Positions 16,568 through 25,778 are shown, counted from the first letter of the stretch. The stretch is 42,977 nt of DNA from Enterococcus casseliflavus NBRC 100478 (GCF_001544095.1 NZ_BCPT01000023.1:1-42977); one strand, 5' to 3'. The notes: generated by a model not told the origin, from the letters alone. Translations and numbers: made by a program.

Positions 16568-17313
16568 CCTTTTGTTTCCTCGCGGACCTGCTGCACAATT
16601 GCCCGAGCTTTTTCTGGAAAATCGGTGATGATCCCCGTCAACCCCAGAGCCAAGCAGGTGCGAATCGCCGCTTCTTCGTTGACAGTCCACGGACGGATCG
16701 CGATCGGAAAATCAGTTAAGACCGTTGCTGTCTCTTGAACCCAGCGATAGGCAGGATGAATTCCTTCGATATACGGTCGGCTGAGCGCCAACGGTGGTTT
16801 GTCTTCCCCGCGTCCCATAATAAAATCAAGGGTCGCATCCGGTTCGATCGCATGCATCCGATCCAAGGTCTCGATATTGAAGGAACAATACCAATGAGTA
16901 AAGGGCCATTCTTGGCTATTCAATAAGTCGGATACTTTGGCTTCGATTCCTTCATACTCATAATGATCGGTTTTTAATTCGATCGTCAAAATGCCACGAT
17001 AATTCTTCGCTGCAAGTAAATCCAACACTTCTTTTAGCGTGGGGACTTTGGCGGCTTGGAATTCCTCAGAAAACCAGCTGCCAGCATTGAGGTCTTTTAG
17101 TTCAGCAACCGTCAGGTCACAGATCCGACCTTTGCCGTTGGTCGTTCGATCAACCGTTTCATCATGCATGACGATCAAGCCGCCATCTTTTGATAGATGT
17201 ACATCTAACTCAATGATATCAGCTTTGACCCGCACCGCTTCCGCAAATGCTGGTAGCGTGTTTTCAGGTCGGTTGCCGCTACTCCCGCGGTGGGCAACGA
17301 TTTGTACCATCAT
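16564..17313 (-). CDS. Glycerophosphodiester phosphodiesterase
   Basis: 249 residues of the GDPD TIM-barrel family. HRG (8-10), the E35/D37 pair in IIELDVH and H50 in IVMHDETVDRTTNG form the metal and catalytic centre; ELKTD and ITDFP close the barrel. It hydrolyses glycerophosphodiesters to glycerol-3-phosphate and an alcohol. No signal peptide, so it is the cytoplasmic form (GlpQ/YhdW-like). GGAGTGAAAGA precedes the ATG pair at 17313. First gene of the operon with miaA and hflX, 4 nt overlap with miaA. Confidence 0.93.
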   Translation of the reverse strand: MMVQIVAHRGSSGNRPENTLPAFAEAVRVKADIIELDVHLSKDGGLIVMHDETVDRTTNGKGRICDLTVAELKDLNAGSWFSEEFQAAKVPTLKEVLDLLAAKNYRGILTIELKTDHYEYEGIEAKVSDLLNSQEWPFTHWYCSFNIETLDRMHAIEPDATLDFIMGRGEDKPPLALSRPYIEGIHPAYRWVQETATVLTDFPIAIRPWTVNEEAAIRTCLALGLTGIITDFPEKARAIVQQVREETKG

Positions 17314-17337
17314 TCTTTCACTCCATTCTCACTCTTT

Positions 17338-17365
17338 ATTTTACCATGGAATCTCCTAGAACCAA
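17338..17365 (-). promoter_or_regulatory. Probable promoter of glpQ-miaA-hflX
   Basis: Minus strand TTGGTT (17360-17365), 16 nt spacer, TAAAAT (17338-17343). Confidence 0.5.
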
Positions 17366-17420
17366 AAAGCCTCTGTTTGTTTCGATCCTCTTAATGAATA
17401 ATAACGCTTTGTTTCGGTCA

Positions 17421-17457
17421 AAGAAAAACACCCTTACTATGATCGCAGTAAGAGTGT
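17421..17457 (-). terminator. Second terminator after the unknown gene 17537-18055
   Basis: Minus strand ACACTCTTACT, loop, AGTAAGGGTGT, then TTTTTCTT; one mismatch in an 11-bp stem. Together with 17470-17505 it forms a tandem pair. Confidence 0.75.
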
Positions 17458-17469
17458 GTGTGATCAGTT

Positions 17470-17505
17470 AAAAAAGCGCAACCGTCGATACTCTGGTTTG
17501 GTTGC
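17470..17505 (-). terminator. First terminator after the unknown gene 17537-18055
   Basis: Minus strand GCAACC and GGTTGC with a 16-nt loop, followed by GCTTTTTTAAC. Weak stem; the stronger hairpin at 17421-17457 backs it up. Confidence 0.55.
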
Positions 17506-17536
17506 CTTAACCAAGGAAAACGGCTGACCAGTAGAA

Positions 17537-18055
17537 TCAAATCGTTTTTGAAAAATAGGTCAACGGTTCGCTCGTCATGTTTTTCATTTGGGTTTTACGC
17601 TCATTGACCATTTCGACTAATTGATCAAGGAAATTTTCCATAATGATCCGACCGCCTTTATAGGTATACCCACCGATTTTAACAGTTTCCTCTGGGGATA
17701 AAATCACCCGACGTGTTCCGATTTTTTTGAAAAATTCTTCCAAGAAAAAATTCGGTAGATAAAAACTGTTTTGCGCCGCAAAAGATTGTAGATAGGCAAA
17801 ATCATCGATGGTGATATAACAGTCGTCAAAGGCATCAAAGCTGACATACTCATCCATCAGCATGACCCGTTTTTGTAGAATCTCACTGATTTTTTGATTC
17901 AATAAAACCAACGTTTCGATTTCTTTGACTTTATGCTCCAACAAACGGCGTTGTTTTTCTTTTTGTTCCTCATACCGAATGCGTAAATTAAAAATGATGG
18001 TTACTAACAATGCGCCCACTAAGACGCCGATCAAACCTGCTATTGCTACTGCCAT
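17537..18055 (-). CDS. Unknown membrane-anchored protein
   Basis: I do not recognise this protein. From ATG 18055 it is 172 residues: an N-terminal membrane segment (AVAIAGLIGVLVGALLVTIIF), a charged, probably coiled-coil stretch (RIRYEEQKEKQRRLLEHKVKEIE by its EEQKEKQRR core) and a cytoplasmic or external domain with VSFDAFDDCYITIDDFAYLQSFA. Upstream in-frame ATGs at 18085 and 18073 are unlikely: the first touches the apparent -10 (TACAAT, 18086-18091), so it would precede the transcript, and the second is fused to AAGGA. GAGGAAGG about 8 nt before 18055 supports that start. Single gene, divergent from clpP. Confidence 0.75.
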   Translation of the reverse strand: MAVAIAGLIGVLVGALLVTIIFNLRIRYEEQKEKQRRLLEHKVKEIETLVLLNQKISEILQKRVMLMDEYVSFDAFDDCYITIDDFAYLQSFAAQNSFYLPNFFLEEFFKKIGTRRVILSPEETVKIGGYTYKGGRIIMENFLDQLVEMVNERKTQMKNMTSEPLTYFSKTI

Positions 18056-18132
18056 TCTTCGATCCTTCCTCATTCCTTTTTTCATATTGTATCATATTTG
18101 AAAGTTTCGCAAAAAAGATAACGAACTTTTTA

Positions 18133-18149
18133 TTTGACCTTTCTTGACC
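18133..18149. promoter_or_regulatory. CtsR operator
   Basis: Minus strand GGTCAAG-AAA-GGTCAAA, the tandem heptad recognised by the heat-shock repressor CtsR. It covers the -35 of the clpP promoter. Confidence 0.88.
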
Positions 18150-18162
18150 TAATCGGTATACT
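18134..18162 (+). promoter_or_regulatory. clpP promoter
   Basis: TTGACC (18134-18139), 17 nt spacer, TATACT (18157-18162). The -35 is inside the CtsR heptad repeat. The leader is about 60 nt, with TTTTTAGGAGGAC before the ATG. Confidence 0.82.
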
Positions 18163-18230
18163 ATCTCTTAGATATTGCGAAAACTTTATGCTAAACTATA
18201 TCTATAACGATTTTTAGGAGGACTATCACT

Positions 18231-18821
18231 ATGAATTTAATTCCTACAGTCATTGAACAATCATCTCGCGGTGAAAGAGCGTATGACATCTATTCTCGTC
18301 TATTAAAAGACCGGATCATTATGTTGAGTGGTCAAGTAACCGATGACTTAGCAAACTCGATCATTGCTCAGCTTTTATTCTTGGACGCGCAAGATTCTGA
18401 AAAAGACATCTACTTGTACATCAACTCGCCTGGCGGAAGCGTTACTGCTGGTCTAGCGATCTTTGATACCATGAACTTTATCAAAGCCGATGTTCAAACC
18501 ATCGTTATGGGGATGGCTGCTTCTATGGGTTCATTCTTATTGACCGCTGGTGAAAAAGGCAAACGCTTTGCGTTACCAAATGCAGAGATCATGATCCACC
18601 AACCATTAGGTGGCGCCCAAGGTCAAGCAACTGAGATCGAAATTGCTGCCCGCCACATTTTGGCAACCCGCGAACGTCTGAACAAAATCTTGTCAGAACG
18701 TACTGGTCAACCAATCGAAGTGATTGAACGCGACACTGATCGCGACAACTTCATGACCGCACAAGAAGCCAAAGATTACGGCTTGATCGACGAGATCATG
18801 GAATCAAACAAATTGAAATAA
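18231..18821 (+). CDS. clpP: ATP-dependent Clp protease proteolytic subunit
   Basis: 196 residues, full length. Catalytic triad S98 (GMAASMGS), H123 (MIHQPLGG) and D172 (DTDRDNF). It forms the tetradecameric peptidase that works with ClpX, ClpC or ClpE to degrade misfolded and regulatory proteins. The start follows AGGAGG with 8-nt spacing. Single gene under CtsR control and ended by a strong hairpin. Confidence 0.99.
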   Translation: MNLIPTVIEQSSRGERAYDIYSRLLKDRIIMLSGQVTDDLANSIIAQLLFLDAQDSEKDIYLYINSPGGSVTAGLAIFDTMNFIKADVQTIVMGMAASMGSFLLTAGEKGKRFALPNAEIMIHQPLGGAQGQATEIEIAARHILATRERLNKILSERTGQPIEVIERDTDRDNFMTAQEAKDYGLIDEIMESNKLK

Positions 18822-18829
18822 GCTTGCAT

Positions 18830-18866
18830 AAAAAAAGGTGTACGAAGCAATTCGTACACCTTTTTG
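18830..18866. terminator. clpP terminator (bidirectional)
   Basis: AAAAAAAGGTGTACGAA, loop GCAA, TTCGTACACCTTTTT: a perfect 12-bp stem flanked by A and T runs, so it also serves the convergent carbonic-anhydrase-like gene. Confidence 0.93.
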
Positions 18867-18883
18867 CGTCTTTTGGTTCGGCG

Positions 18884-19429
18884 TCAGACTTCACCATATT
18901 CGCCCTGTTGGTAAGCATACCCATTTTCCACGTAATGCGTGATGTTTGCCTGATTTTTGGCGATTTCTTCCTCTGTCAACGGGCGGATCACTCGTGCAGG
19001 ACGACCAAACGCCAACACATTGGGCGGAATGACGGTTCCTTCCGTTACTAACGAACCAGCACCTAACAAACTATTTTCACCGATCACTGCATGATTCAAA
19101 ACAATCGAGCTCATGCCGATCAGCGCCCCTTTTTTGATGGTACAGCCATGAAGCATACACTGATGCCCAACAGTCACATCGTCTTCCACGATCGTCGGGG
19201 CATCGTTATCAACGTGAATGATCGTTCCATCTTGAATATTGGTACGCGCGCCGATTTCGATGCGATTGGCATCGCCTCGAATCACTGCTTGAAACCAGAC
19301 CGTACTCTCTTTTCCTAGAGTCACGTTTCCTACGATCGTCGCATTTTTTGCCACAAAACAAGGTGTTCCTTGCAACGAGGCTGGCGAAACTGTTTTGTGG
19401 GTTTCATTCCCTGATTGTTCTTTGTCCAT
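18884..19429 (-). CDS. Gamma-carbonic anhydrase-like hexapeptide-repeat protein
   Basis: 181 residues. Left-handed beta-helix repeats run from about residue 25 to 150. The three metal-binding histidines of the gamma class are present: H72 (IHVD), H89 (VGHQ) and H94 (LHGC). It belongs to the YrdA/PaaY group; carbonic anhydrase activity is proven for only some members. The longest frame would start at 19504, but that codon lies in the -35 hexamer of the promoter. ATG 19429 follows AAGGAG with 6-nt spacing. Single gene, convergent with clpP. Confidence 0.88.
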   Translation of the reverse strand: MDKEQSGNETHKTVSPASLQGTPCFVAKNATIVGNVTLGKESTVWFQAVIRGDANRIEIGARTNIQDGTIIHVDNDAPTIVEDDVTVGHQCMLHGCTIKKGALIGMSSIVLNHAVIGENSLLGAGSLVTEGTVIPPNVLAFGRPARVIRPLTEEEIAKNQANITHYVENGYAYQQGEYGEV

Positions 19430-19475
19430 CAACTTCTCCTTCCAATCCATAAACGGATCTGCGCTTTCTTTTTTC

Positions 19476-19504
19476 ACTATAGCACCACCCTTGCGACAAT
19501 GCAA
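19476..19504 (-). promoter_or_regulatory. Promoter of the carbonic-anhydrase-like gene
   Basis: Minus strand TTGCAT (19499-19504), 17 nt, TATAGT (19476-19481) with TGC extension. The -35 overlaps the end of the ABC-operon terminator tail. Confidence 0.75.
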
Positions 19505-19535
19505 AAAGAGCGCCAGTCAGTCTGGACGCTCTTTT
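19504..19535. terminator. Terminator of the ABC exporter operon
   Basis: Minus strand AAAAGAGCGTCC, loop, GGCGCTCTTTTT, 4 nt after the stop codon at 19540. Confidence 0.85.
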
Positions 19536-19539
19536 GGGT

Positions 19540-21297
19540 TTACTCGGCTTCTTCTGAAAATTGACTTTGGTACAGTTGGCTATAAAAGCCGCCAGCTGCC
19601 AACAAGGTCTCGTGATTGCCTTTTTCAATGATCGACCCTTGATCCATCACTAAGATCAGATCTGCTTCACGAATCGTTGACAAACGATGGGCGATCACAA
19701 AGCTGGTACGACCTTCCATCACTTTATCCATTGCTTTTTGAATCAGCGCTTCTAAGCGGGTATCCACCGAACTGGTGGCTTCATCGAGAATCAAAATCTT
19801 CGGATCAGAGATGACTGCCCGAGCGATGGTCAACAATTGTTTTTGCCCCAAGGAGACATTGTCCCCTTCAGAATTGATGATCATTTCGTAGCCGTCTGGC
19901 ATCGTGCGAATGAAGTGATCGACGTTGGCGGTTTTCGCTGCATCAACGACTTCATAATCGGTGGCATCTAATTTCCCAAAGCGAATGTTGTCGCCGATCG
20001 TGCCTTCGTACAACCATGCATCTTGTAAGACCATCCCAAACAGTGACCGAACATCATGACGTTCCATTTTCTTCGTGTCGATGCCGTCGATCTTGATGGC
20101 CCCTTCATTGACATCATAAAAACGCATCAACAAATTGATCAAGGTGGTTTTCCCAGCACCTGTTGGTCCCACGATCGCCACGGTTTGTCCAGCTTTGACT
20201 TCAAAGTTCAAGTCTTTGATCAACGGTTTTTTCGGATCATAGGCAAAGCCGACATGTTCAAAGGTCACGTCGCCTCTGATTTGTTCTGGCAATTGGATAT
20301 CCGTTTGATTGACGGGTTCTTCTTCCTCATCTAGGATTTCAAAGACCCGTTTTGCTGCTGCTGAGGCACTTTGCAAGACGGAAGACAGCTGGGTAATATT
20401 CCCCATTGGCTGACTGACTTGCCAAATGTATTGTATGAACGCTTGCAGCTGACCAACAACGATTACGCCGCTGATCACATAAAAGCTCCCCATGACTGCC
20501 ATTGCGATATAGGTAAAGTAAGCGGTCATTTGCACCAGCGGCATCATCAATCCTGACACAAAGGCAGAACGAAAGCCGTAATAGCGCAACTGGTGGTTAA
20601 CGTTTTTAAACCCTTCAAGTGTTTGCTTTTCCCGTCCATACACTTTCAACACACTGAATCCAGTCATGTTTTCTTGTACGTAGCCGTTCAGATCCCCTAA
20701 CGCATTTTGCATGCCTTGGAAGTCTTTTTGCGACTTTTTGACGATCGTGCGAGAAATCAATAAGGAGGCTGGGATCATGATCAATGAAACCAATGCCATG
20801 TAGGTATTGATGTAAAACATCATGGAAACCGCCATAACGATTCCTAAGAAGGCATTGACGATCCCGATCAAGGCTTGCTGCATTGCACCGCTGACGGCAT
20901 CCACGTCATTGGTCACCCGTGACAGGATATTCCCTTGTTGGTTGCGGTCGAAGTAAGAAACGGGCAAACGATTGATTTTTTCTTCAATGTCTTGCCGCAA
21001 ATCTCGCATCGCAGATTGGACAACGTTGGTGATCAGCAGCCCTGACATCAATTGTGAGAAACAGTAACCGACACCGACGACTGCGATCCAGATCAAGCAA
21101 AGGATCACGTAATCAAAATTAACGCCTTCGCCAGCGGCGATGTTGCGGCTGATCTCTGTCGTCGGTAATCCAGAAACATACGGCATTGCCGCATTGAAGC
21201 CGACGGTTGCAACAGTAAACAGCAAGACTAGGATAAATTGTACTTTGTACGGTTTGATGTAAGCACCTAACCGTTTTAAAGAAGAGATTGCTTTCAT
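19540..21297 (-). CDS. ABC exporter half-transporter, catalytic subunit
   Basis: 585 residues: six-span membrane domain (about 15-310), then an ATPase domain. Walker A GPTGAGKTT (377-385), Walker B ILILDE with catalytic E506, and switch histidine H537 are intact. The signature reads VSLGQ (481-485) in place of LSGGQ. It complements the upstream subunit to give one good and one degenerate ATP site, as in heterodimeric multidrug exporters (LmrCD, BmrCD, EfrCD type). The longest frame reaches 21354, but GAGGAGGAG precedes ATG 21297. That codon overlaps the upstream stop as ATGA. The substrate is not predictable. Confidence 0.93.
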   Translation of the reverse strand: MKAISSLKRLGAYIKPYKVQFILVLLFTVATVGFNAAMPYVSGLPTTEISRNIAAGEGVNFDYVILCLIWIAVVGVGYCFSQLMSGLLITNVVQSAMRDLRQDIEEKINRLPVSYFDRNQQGNILSRVTNDVDAVSGAMQQALIGIVNAFLGIVMAVSMMFYINTYMALVSLIMIPASLLISRTIVKKSQKDFQGMQNALGDLNGYVQENMTGFSVLKVYGREKQTLEGFKNVNHQLRYYGFRSAFVSGLMMPLVQMTAYFTYIAMAVMGSFYVISGVIVVGQLQAFIQYIWQVSQPMGNITQLSSVLQSASAAAKRVFEILDEEEEPVNQTDIQLPEQIRGDVTFEHVGFAYDPKKPLIKDLNFEVKAGQTVAIVGPTGAGKTTLINLLMRFYDVNEGAIKIDGIDTKKMERHDVRSLFGMVLQDAWLYEGTIGDNIRFGKLDATDYEVVDAAKTANVDHFIRTMPDGYEMIINSEGDNVSLGQKQLLTIARAVISDPKILILDEATSSVDTRLEALIQKAMDKVMEGRTSFVIAHRLSTIREADLILVMDQGSIIEKGNHETLLAAGGFYSQLYQSQFSEEAE

Positions 21298-23027
21298 TGT
21301 GCCAACTCCTCCTCTGATAATTGTGACGCCGCAATGTCGTAGTATACTGGACAAGTTTGCAGCAGTTCTTTGTGGGTGCCGATGCCAACCACATCGCCTT
21401 CGTTCAAGACGACGATCTTATCGGCATTCATGATCGTTCCTACTCGTTGAGCAACGATCAAAACGGTCGATTCTGTGGTTTCTTTTTTCAAGCGTGCCCG
21501 CAATTTTGCATCCGTTTGGTAATCCAATGCAGAAAAACTATCATCAAAAATATAGATCTCTGGTTGGCGGATCACCGCACGGGCAATCGCTAGGCGTTGC
21601 TTTTGTCCGCCAGAGAAGTTGGTTCCGCCTTCTGCCAAGTGAGCATCAAAGCCATCTGGTGTGCGAGAAATGAAATCTGCCGCTTGCGCAATCTCGGCTG
21701 CTCGTTCCAGCTCTGCTTGCGTGGCATCTTCTTTCCCATAGCGTAGGTTTTCTGCGATCGTCCCTGTAAATAGCAACGCTTTTTGAGGGATAAACCCGAT
21801 CTTGTTGCGCAACGTCGTTAAGCTGTAATCCCGAACGTCAACACCATCCACCAAAACTTGGCCTTCACTGACGTCGTAAAAACGTGGGATCAATTGGATC
21901 AAGGTTGATTTTCCACTTCCAGTACTACCGATAAACGCCACGGTTTCCCCTGGTGAAGCGGTAAAGCTAACATTACGGATCACTGGACTTTGAGCATGTC
22001 CTGGATAAGCAAAGGTAACATTTTTGAATTCCAAGAAGCCTTTCGTCTTAGTTTCTGTCACTGGCTGTTCTGGCTCTTTGATTTCAGAAGTCGCATCTAA
22101 CGCTTCTTGGATTCGACGAGCAGAAACCGCCGCTCGTGGATACATCGTAAAGACAGTCGCAAACAGCATGAAAGAAAACAGCGCATGGAAGATGTATTCG
22201 ATAAATGCAATCAAGTCACCGACCTGCAGTTGCCCTTGATCGATTTGAATACTTCCCGTCCAAATAATCAGAATCATCACGATATTGAATAAGAAGAAAA
22301 AGCCTGGTTGTGCCGTTGCCATCAAGCGAAACAAGCTGCGAGAACTAGAAGCATAGGCTTGGTTGACTTTGCCAAAGCGTTTTTCTTCAAATTTTTCATT
22401 GACGAAGGCACGGATCACTCGTAAACCAGAGAGATTTTCCCGCAAGATGCCATTGATTTTATCTAGATTGGCTTGTTGTTTAGTGGATAAGGGTTCCGAG
22501 ATTTTGGCAATGGCGATGACGGCCATCAGCAATATCGGCAATGCCCCCAAAACATACAACCCTAGTTGTGTACTTGTCCGCATGACCATGTACAAGCTGA
22601 CCACAAACATCATGGGTGTCATTAAACCTGTCCGTAAGATGCTTTGCATAAACAGCATGATTTGATACGCATCATTGGTCACACGGGTGATCAATGATGA
22701 AACCCCGATTTTTTCATATTCGGTATGTGAATAGCCTTGGACTTTTTCAAAAAGATCGTCACGAATATCTGCCACAATGTTAGTGGTGATACGTGACGTG
22801 AAATAGCCTAACAAAATGTTCATCGTGATCCCCACAATGGTGATCGCGATCATCGCCGCACCCATTTTCCATATGTAGTCGCGATCACCAGCGGCGATCC
22901 CTTTGTCGATCATTCTTGCCAATAACGTCGGCAAACCTAATTCAATCAAAATAAAACCAAAAACACAGATGAAATTAAAAACCAGCAGTTTCTTGTTTCT
23001 CATCGTGTAGTGCCACATTAATTTCAA
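21294..23027 (-). CDS. ABC exporter half-transporter, degenerate-site subunit
   Basis: 577 residues: six membrane spans (about 15-300) plus an ATPase domain. Walker A GSTGSGKST (367-375) and signature FSGGQ (471-475) are canonical. The Walker B region is IYIFDD, with D496 in place of the catalytic glutamate, and the switch histidine is replaced by Q527 (VAQRVG). This is the usual non-catalytic half of a heterodimeric exporter. Translation starts at TTG 23027, with GGAGGGG 5-7 nt upstream; the next ATG (23018) is 14 nt from the site. Its promoter lies at 23060-23088, and the second subunit is coupled by a 4-nt overlap. Confidence 0.92.
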   Translation of the reverse strand: MKLMWHYTMRNKKLLVFNFICVFGFILIELGLPTLLARMIDKGIAAGDRDYIWKMGAAMIAITIVGITMNILLGYFTSRITTNIVADIRDDLFEKVQGYSHTEYEKIGVSSLITRVTNDAYQIMLFMQSILRTGLMTPMMFVVSLYMVMRTSTQLGLYVLGALPILLMAVIAIAKISEPLSTKQQANLDKINGILRENLSGLRVIRAFVNEKFEEKRFGKVNQAYASSSRSLFRLMATAQPGFFFLFNIVMILIIWTGSIQIDQGQLQVGDLIAFIEYIFHALFSFMLFATVFTMYPRAAVSARRIQEALDATSEIKEPEQPVTETKTKGFLEFKNVTFAYPGHAQSPVIRNVSFTASPGETVAFIGSTGSGKSTLIQLIPRFYDVSEGQVLVDGVDVRDYSLTTLRNKIGFIPQKALLFTGTIAENLRYGKEDATQAELERAAEIAQAADFISRTPDGFDAHLAEGGTNFSGGQKQRLAIARAVIRQPEIYIFDDSFSALDYQTDAKLRARLKKETTESTVLIVAQRVGTIMNADKIVVLNEGDVVGIGTHKELLQTCPVYYDIAASQLSEEELAQ

Positions 23028-23059
23028 AAAATCCCCTCCTTTTTTACTTCATTACTTCT

Positions 23060-23088
23060 ACTATAGCATAGGAATATTCTTATTGTAA
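23060..23088 (-). promoter_or_regulatory. ABC exporter operon promoter
   Basis: Minus strand TTACAA (23083-23088), 17 nt, TATAGT (23060-23065) with TGC extension. A GAATATTC palindrome lies in the spacer and might be an operator. Confidence 0.7.
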
Positions 23089-23193
23089 TGCACTTTCAAC
23101 GAAAAAAAGCAAACTTCAGCGATAGTCCTTTCATTTTCTTTCAGTAAGCCTTTTCAAAATGACGTGTTTCTATACTTATTCGTTTTTCTGTGA

Positions 23194-23428
23194 TAAAATA
23201 GGGATACTTGTAGTGGAACGACTTACAAACCCGGTGAATTTTTTATGACGACATTTGGAAAGCAAAGACGAGGCTTTCTCTTTTTTCTCACAACGATTGT
23301 CTGAAAAAAGCATGCAGCGGCTCTCGAAGCCTTCTTTTCAGGTCACTTTATTCGGACCTCGATTTTGTGATGCAGCGAATTCATCAACCAAATAGACTAC
23401 TGCGAAAAGCAGATAAAGGAGAAAAGAT
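23194..23428 (+). promoter_or_regulatory. Long leader of rpoY-rnjA with terminator-like hairpin
   Basis: An extended -10 (TGATAAAAT, hexamer 23194-23199) without a clear -35 would start a leader of about 220 nt. Inside it GAAAGC (23258-23263) pairs with GCTTTC (23273-23278), followed by TCTTTTTT, a terminator-like hairpin. Further on, AGGTC and GACCT pair near 23340-23358. The leader may attenuate the operon; no known riboswitch family was recognised. Confidence 0.4.
23245..23304 (+). other. Possible 19-codon leader ORF
   Basis: ATG at 23245 to TGA at 23302-23304 encodes MTTFGKQRRGFLFFLTTIV. A weak GGTGA lies 8 nt upstream. The frame spans the terminator-like hairpin at 23258-23286, so translation could affect its folding. 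Speculative: an ORF this short is common by chance. Confidence 0.2.
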
Positions 23429-23641
23429 ATGATTTACAAAATTTATTACCAAGAAACAAAAGACCGCAACCCAAAGAGAGAACAAACCCACTCTTTGTAC
23501 ATTGAAGCAGACGATGCCGTGATCGCACGCCGTCTGGTTGAACAAAATACCCCATACAACATCGAGTTCGTTCAAGAACTAGATGAAAAACATTTAGCTT
23601 ACGAAAAAGAAAACGCTGATTTCAAATTAGCGGAGTTTTAA
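23429..23641 (+). CDS. rpoY: RNA polymerase epsilon subunit
   Basis: 70 residues, DUF1447 family: [18 protein letters not shown], Tx[15 protein letters not shown]. This small acidic protein binds core RNA polymerase in Firmicutes and resembles phage Gp2. AAAGGAG 7 nt before the ATG. It lies 1 nt before rnjA, the arrangement conserved across Bacilli (ykzG-rnjA), so the two are co-transcribed and probably coupled. Confidence 0.95.
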   Translation: MIYKIYYQETKDRNPKREQTHSLYIEADDAVIARRLVEQNTPYNIEFVQELDEKHLAYEKENADFKLAEF

Positions 23642-23642
23642 G

Positions 23643-25322
23643 ATGAAAGTTTCGCTGAAAAATAATGAGACTGGCGTATTCGGCGTCGGTGGACTTGGCG
23701 AAATCGGAAAAAACTGTTATGGGGTTCAATTCCAAGATGAGATCATCTTAATTGACGCGGGAATCAAATTCCCCGAAGATGAACTGCTTGGGATCGACTA
23801 TGTCATTTCCGATTATAGCTACATCGTTCAAAATTTACCGAAAGTCAAAGGCTTGATCGTCACTCATGGTCACGAAGACCATATTGGCGGAATCCCTTAC
23901 TTGTTGCGGGAAGCCAATATCCCGATCTATGCGGGACCCTTGGCACTTGCTTTGATCACCAACAAATTAGATGAGCATGGCTTATTGCGGGACGCGGAAT
24001 TACACGAAATCAATGAAGATACGGTGATTCGTTTCCGTAAAACATCCATCAGCTTCTTCCGAACGACCCACAGTATCCCTGATGCTTTAGGTGTCGTTGT
24101 CAAAACGCCTTCTGGCAATATCGTCGCAACTGGCGATTTCAAGTTTGACTTTACGCCTGTGGGCGAACCAGCAAACTTGCACAAAATGGCAAAAATTGGT
24201 GAAGAAGGCGTCCTTTGCCTCCTTTCCGATAGTACCAATGCAGAAATTCCGACCTTTACCAAATCAGAAAAAACGATCGGCAGCTCGATCCAAAAGATTT
24301 TTGAAAAAATCGATGGTCGGATCATTTTTGCCAGCTTTGCCTCCAACATTTTCCGTCTCCAACAAGCTGCAGATGCGGCGGTTGCGACTGGACGTAAAAT
24401 CGCCGTTTTTGGACGCAGTATGGAAAATGCGATCGTCAACGGACAGCGCCTTGGCTATATCAAGGTGCCAGATGGAACCTTTGTGGAATCTCATGAGATC
24501 AACCGTTTGCCTGCAAACGAAACCATGATCCTTTGTACGGGTTCTCAAGGAGAGCCAATGGCTGCTTTGAGTCGGATTGCCAACGGGACTCACCGTCAAA
24601 TCCAAATTCACCCAGATGATACCGTGATTTTCTCAAGCTCACCGATCCCAGGAAATACCACGAGTGTCAATCAGCTGATCAACTTATTGTTGGAAGCTGG
24701 CGCAAACGTGATCCATGGCAAATTGAACAACATCCATACTTCTGGTCACGGTGGCCAAGAAGAACAAAAACTGATGTTGCGTCTAATGAAGCCAAAATTC
24801 TTTATGCCTGTCCATGGGGAATTTCGGATGCTGAACATCCACACCCAGTTGGCACAAGATGTCGGTGTACCAAAAGAAAATTGTTTCATTATGGAAAATG
24901 GTGACATGTTGGCCTTAACAGCGGATACCGCTCGCTTGGCTGGTCATTTCAATGCCAATGATGTTTATGTTGACGGCAGCGGTATCGGTGATATCGGAAA
25001 TGTCGTCTTACGAGATCGTCGCATTCTTTCAGAGGAAGGCCTCGTCTTAGCAGTCGCGACAGTCGATGTAGCGAAGAAAGAAGTCCTTGCTGGACCAGAT
25101 ATCCTTTCTCGTGGGTTTGTTTATATGCGGGAATCTGGCGAGATGATCAATGAAGCACAGCAGATCCTCTTCCGTGCATTGCGGGAAGTCTTGAACCAAC
25201 CAGACCCAACAGAACACAAATTAAGAGAAGCGATGTCTTCGGCGTTACAGCCATTCCTATTTGAAAAAACCGAGCGTCATCCAATGATCCTTTCGATGAT
25301 CATGACGCCGGACAATTTATAG
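23643..25322 (+). CDS. rnjA: Ribonuclease J1
   Basis: 559 residues, full length. Metallo-beta-lactamase domain with HGHEDHIGG (H75, H77, D79, H80), followed by the beta-CASP region (STNAE.., [18 protein letters not shown]) and a C-terminal domain. It is a 5'-3' exoribonuclease and endonuclease central to mRNA turnover and rRNA maturation. The ribosome binding site GGAG lies inside the end of rpoY. The operon ends at the hairpin 25336-25367. Confidence 0.97.
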   Translation: MKVSLKNNETGVFGVGGLGEIGKNCYGVQFQDEIILIDAGIKFPEDELLGIDYVISDYSYIVQNLPKVKGLIVTHGHEDHIGGIPYLLREANIPIYAGPLALALITNKLDEHGLLRDAELHEINEDTVIRFRKTSISFFRTTHSIPDALGVVVKTPSGNIVATGDFKFDFTPVGEPANLHKMAKIGEEGVLCLLSDSTNAEIPTFTKSEKTIGSSIQKIFEKIDGRIIFASFASNIFRLQQAADAAVATGRKIAVFGRSMENAIVNGQRLGYIKVPDGTFVESHEINRLPANETMILCTGSQGEPMAALSRIANGTHRQIQIHPDDTVIFSSSPIPGNTTSVNQLINLLLEAGANVIHGKLNNIHTSGHGGQEEQKLMLRLMKPKFFMPVHGEFRMLNIHTQLAQDVGVPKENCFIMENGDMLALTADTARLAGHFNANDVYVDGSGIGDIGNVVLRDRRILSEEGLVLAVATVDVAKKEVLAGPDILSRGFVYMRESGEMINEAQQILFRALREVLNQPDPTEHKLREAMSSALQPFLFEKTERHPMILSMIMTPDNL

Positions 25323-25335
25323 TCTCACATGCGAG

Positions 25336-25367
25336 GGTAGTTCTCAGGTTACTGAGAACTGCCTTTT
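25336..25367 (+). terminator. rpoY-rnjA terminator
   Basis: AGTTCTCAG, loop GTTA, CTGAGAACT, then GCCTTTTCC; a perfect 9-bp stem with a GG/CC extension. Confidence 0.85.
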
Positions 25368-25389
25368 CCTTTCCGTTATAAAAAGCAAA

Positions 25390-25420
25390 AAAAAAAGACC
25401 ATCGATTCGATGGTCTTTTT
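25390..25420. terminator. Cold-shock gene terminator (bidirectional)
   Basis: A-tract, AGACCATCG, loop ATT, CGATGGTCT, TTTT. On the minus strand it ends the csp transcript; on the plus strand it backs up the rnjA terminator. Confidence 0.88.
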
Positions 25421-25466
25421 GGGTTTTTGATTTCAAAGTGCTCTTACTGGCAGTTTGTTTGAAAGC

Positions 25467-25667
25467 TTACGCTTTGTTTACGTTAACTGCTTGAGGTCCA
25501 CGATCAGAATCTTCCACGTCGAAAGTTACTGCTTGACCTTCTTCTAAAGTTTTGAATCCTTCACCTTGGATCGCTGAAAAGTGTACAAATACGTCTGTAC
25601 CGTCTTCGCGAGAGATAAAACCAAACCCTTTTTCAGCATTGAACCATTTTACTGTACCTTGTTCCAT
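25467..25667 (-). CDS. Cold-shock protein (CspA family)
   Basis: 66 residues with RNA-binding motifs RNP1 KGFGFI (13-18) and RNP2 VFVHF (26-30). It is a single-stranded nucleic acid chaperone that melts mRNA structure. The longest frame starts at 25751 but runs through the leader. GAGGAGG with 8-9 nt spacing before ATG 25667 fixes the start. A leader of about 105 nt, typical of cold-shock mRNAs, suggests temperature-dependent folding. Confidence 0.96.
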   Translation of the reverse strand: MEQGTVKWFNAEKGFGFISREDGTDVFVHFSAIQGEGFKTLEEGQAVTFDVEDSDRGPQAVNVNKA

Positions 25668-25778
25668 TAAAAAAAACCTCCTCGTGCATAAGCACTTAAT
25701 TGTGTGTAACATTGCCTTTGTGCGATAGAGGCCTAACGTGCGTTTCAACATCTATTCAGCAAACAAAATTACAATAAT

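Noticed and set aside
19540-23027. Naming the ABC pair efrA-efrB
   Set aside because: From memory the N-terminus of EfrA differs; several heterodimeric exporters exist in enterococci, so no symbol was given.
23927-24439. 170-codon minus-strand frame opposite rnjA
   Set aside because: Shadow of the conserved RNase J1 frame, with low-complexity product and no start signals.
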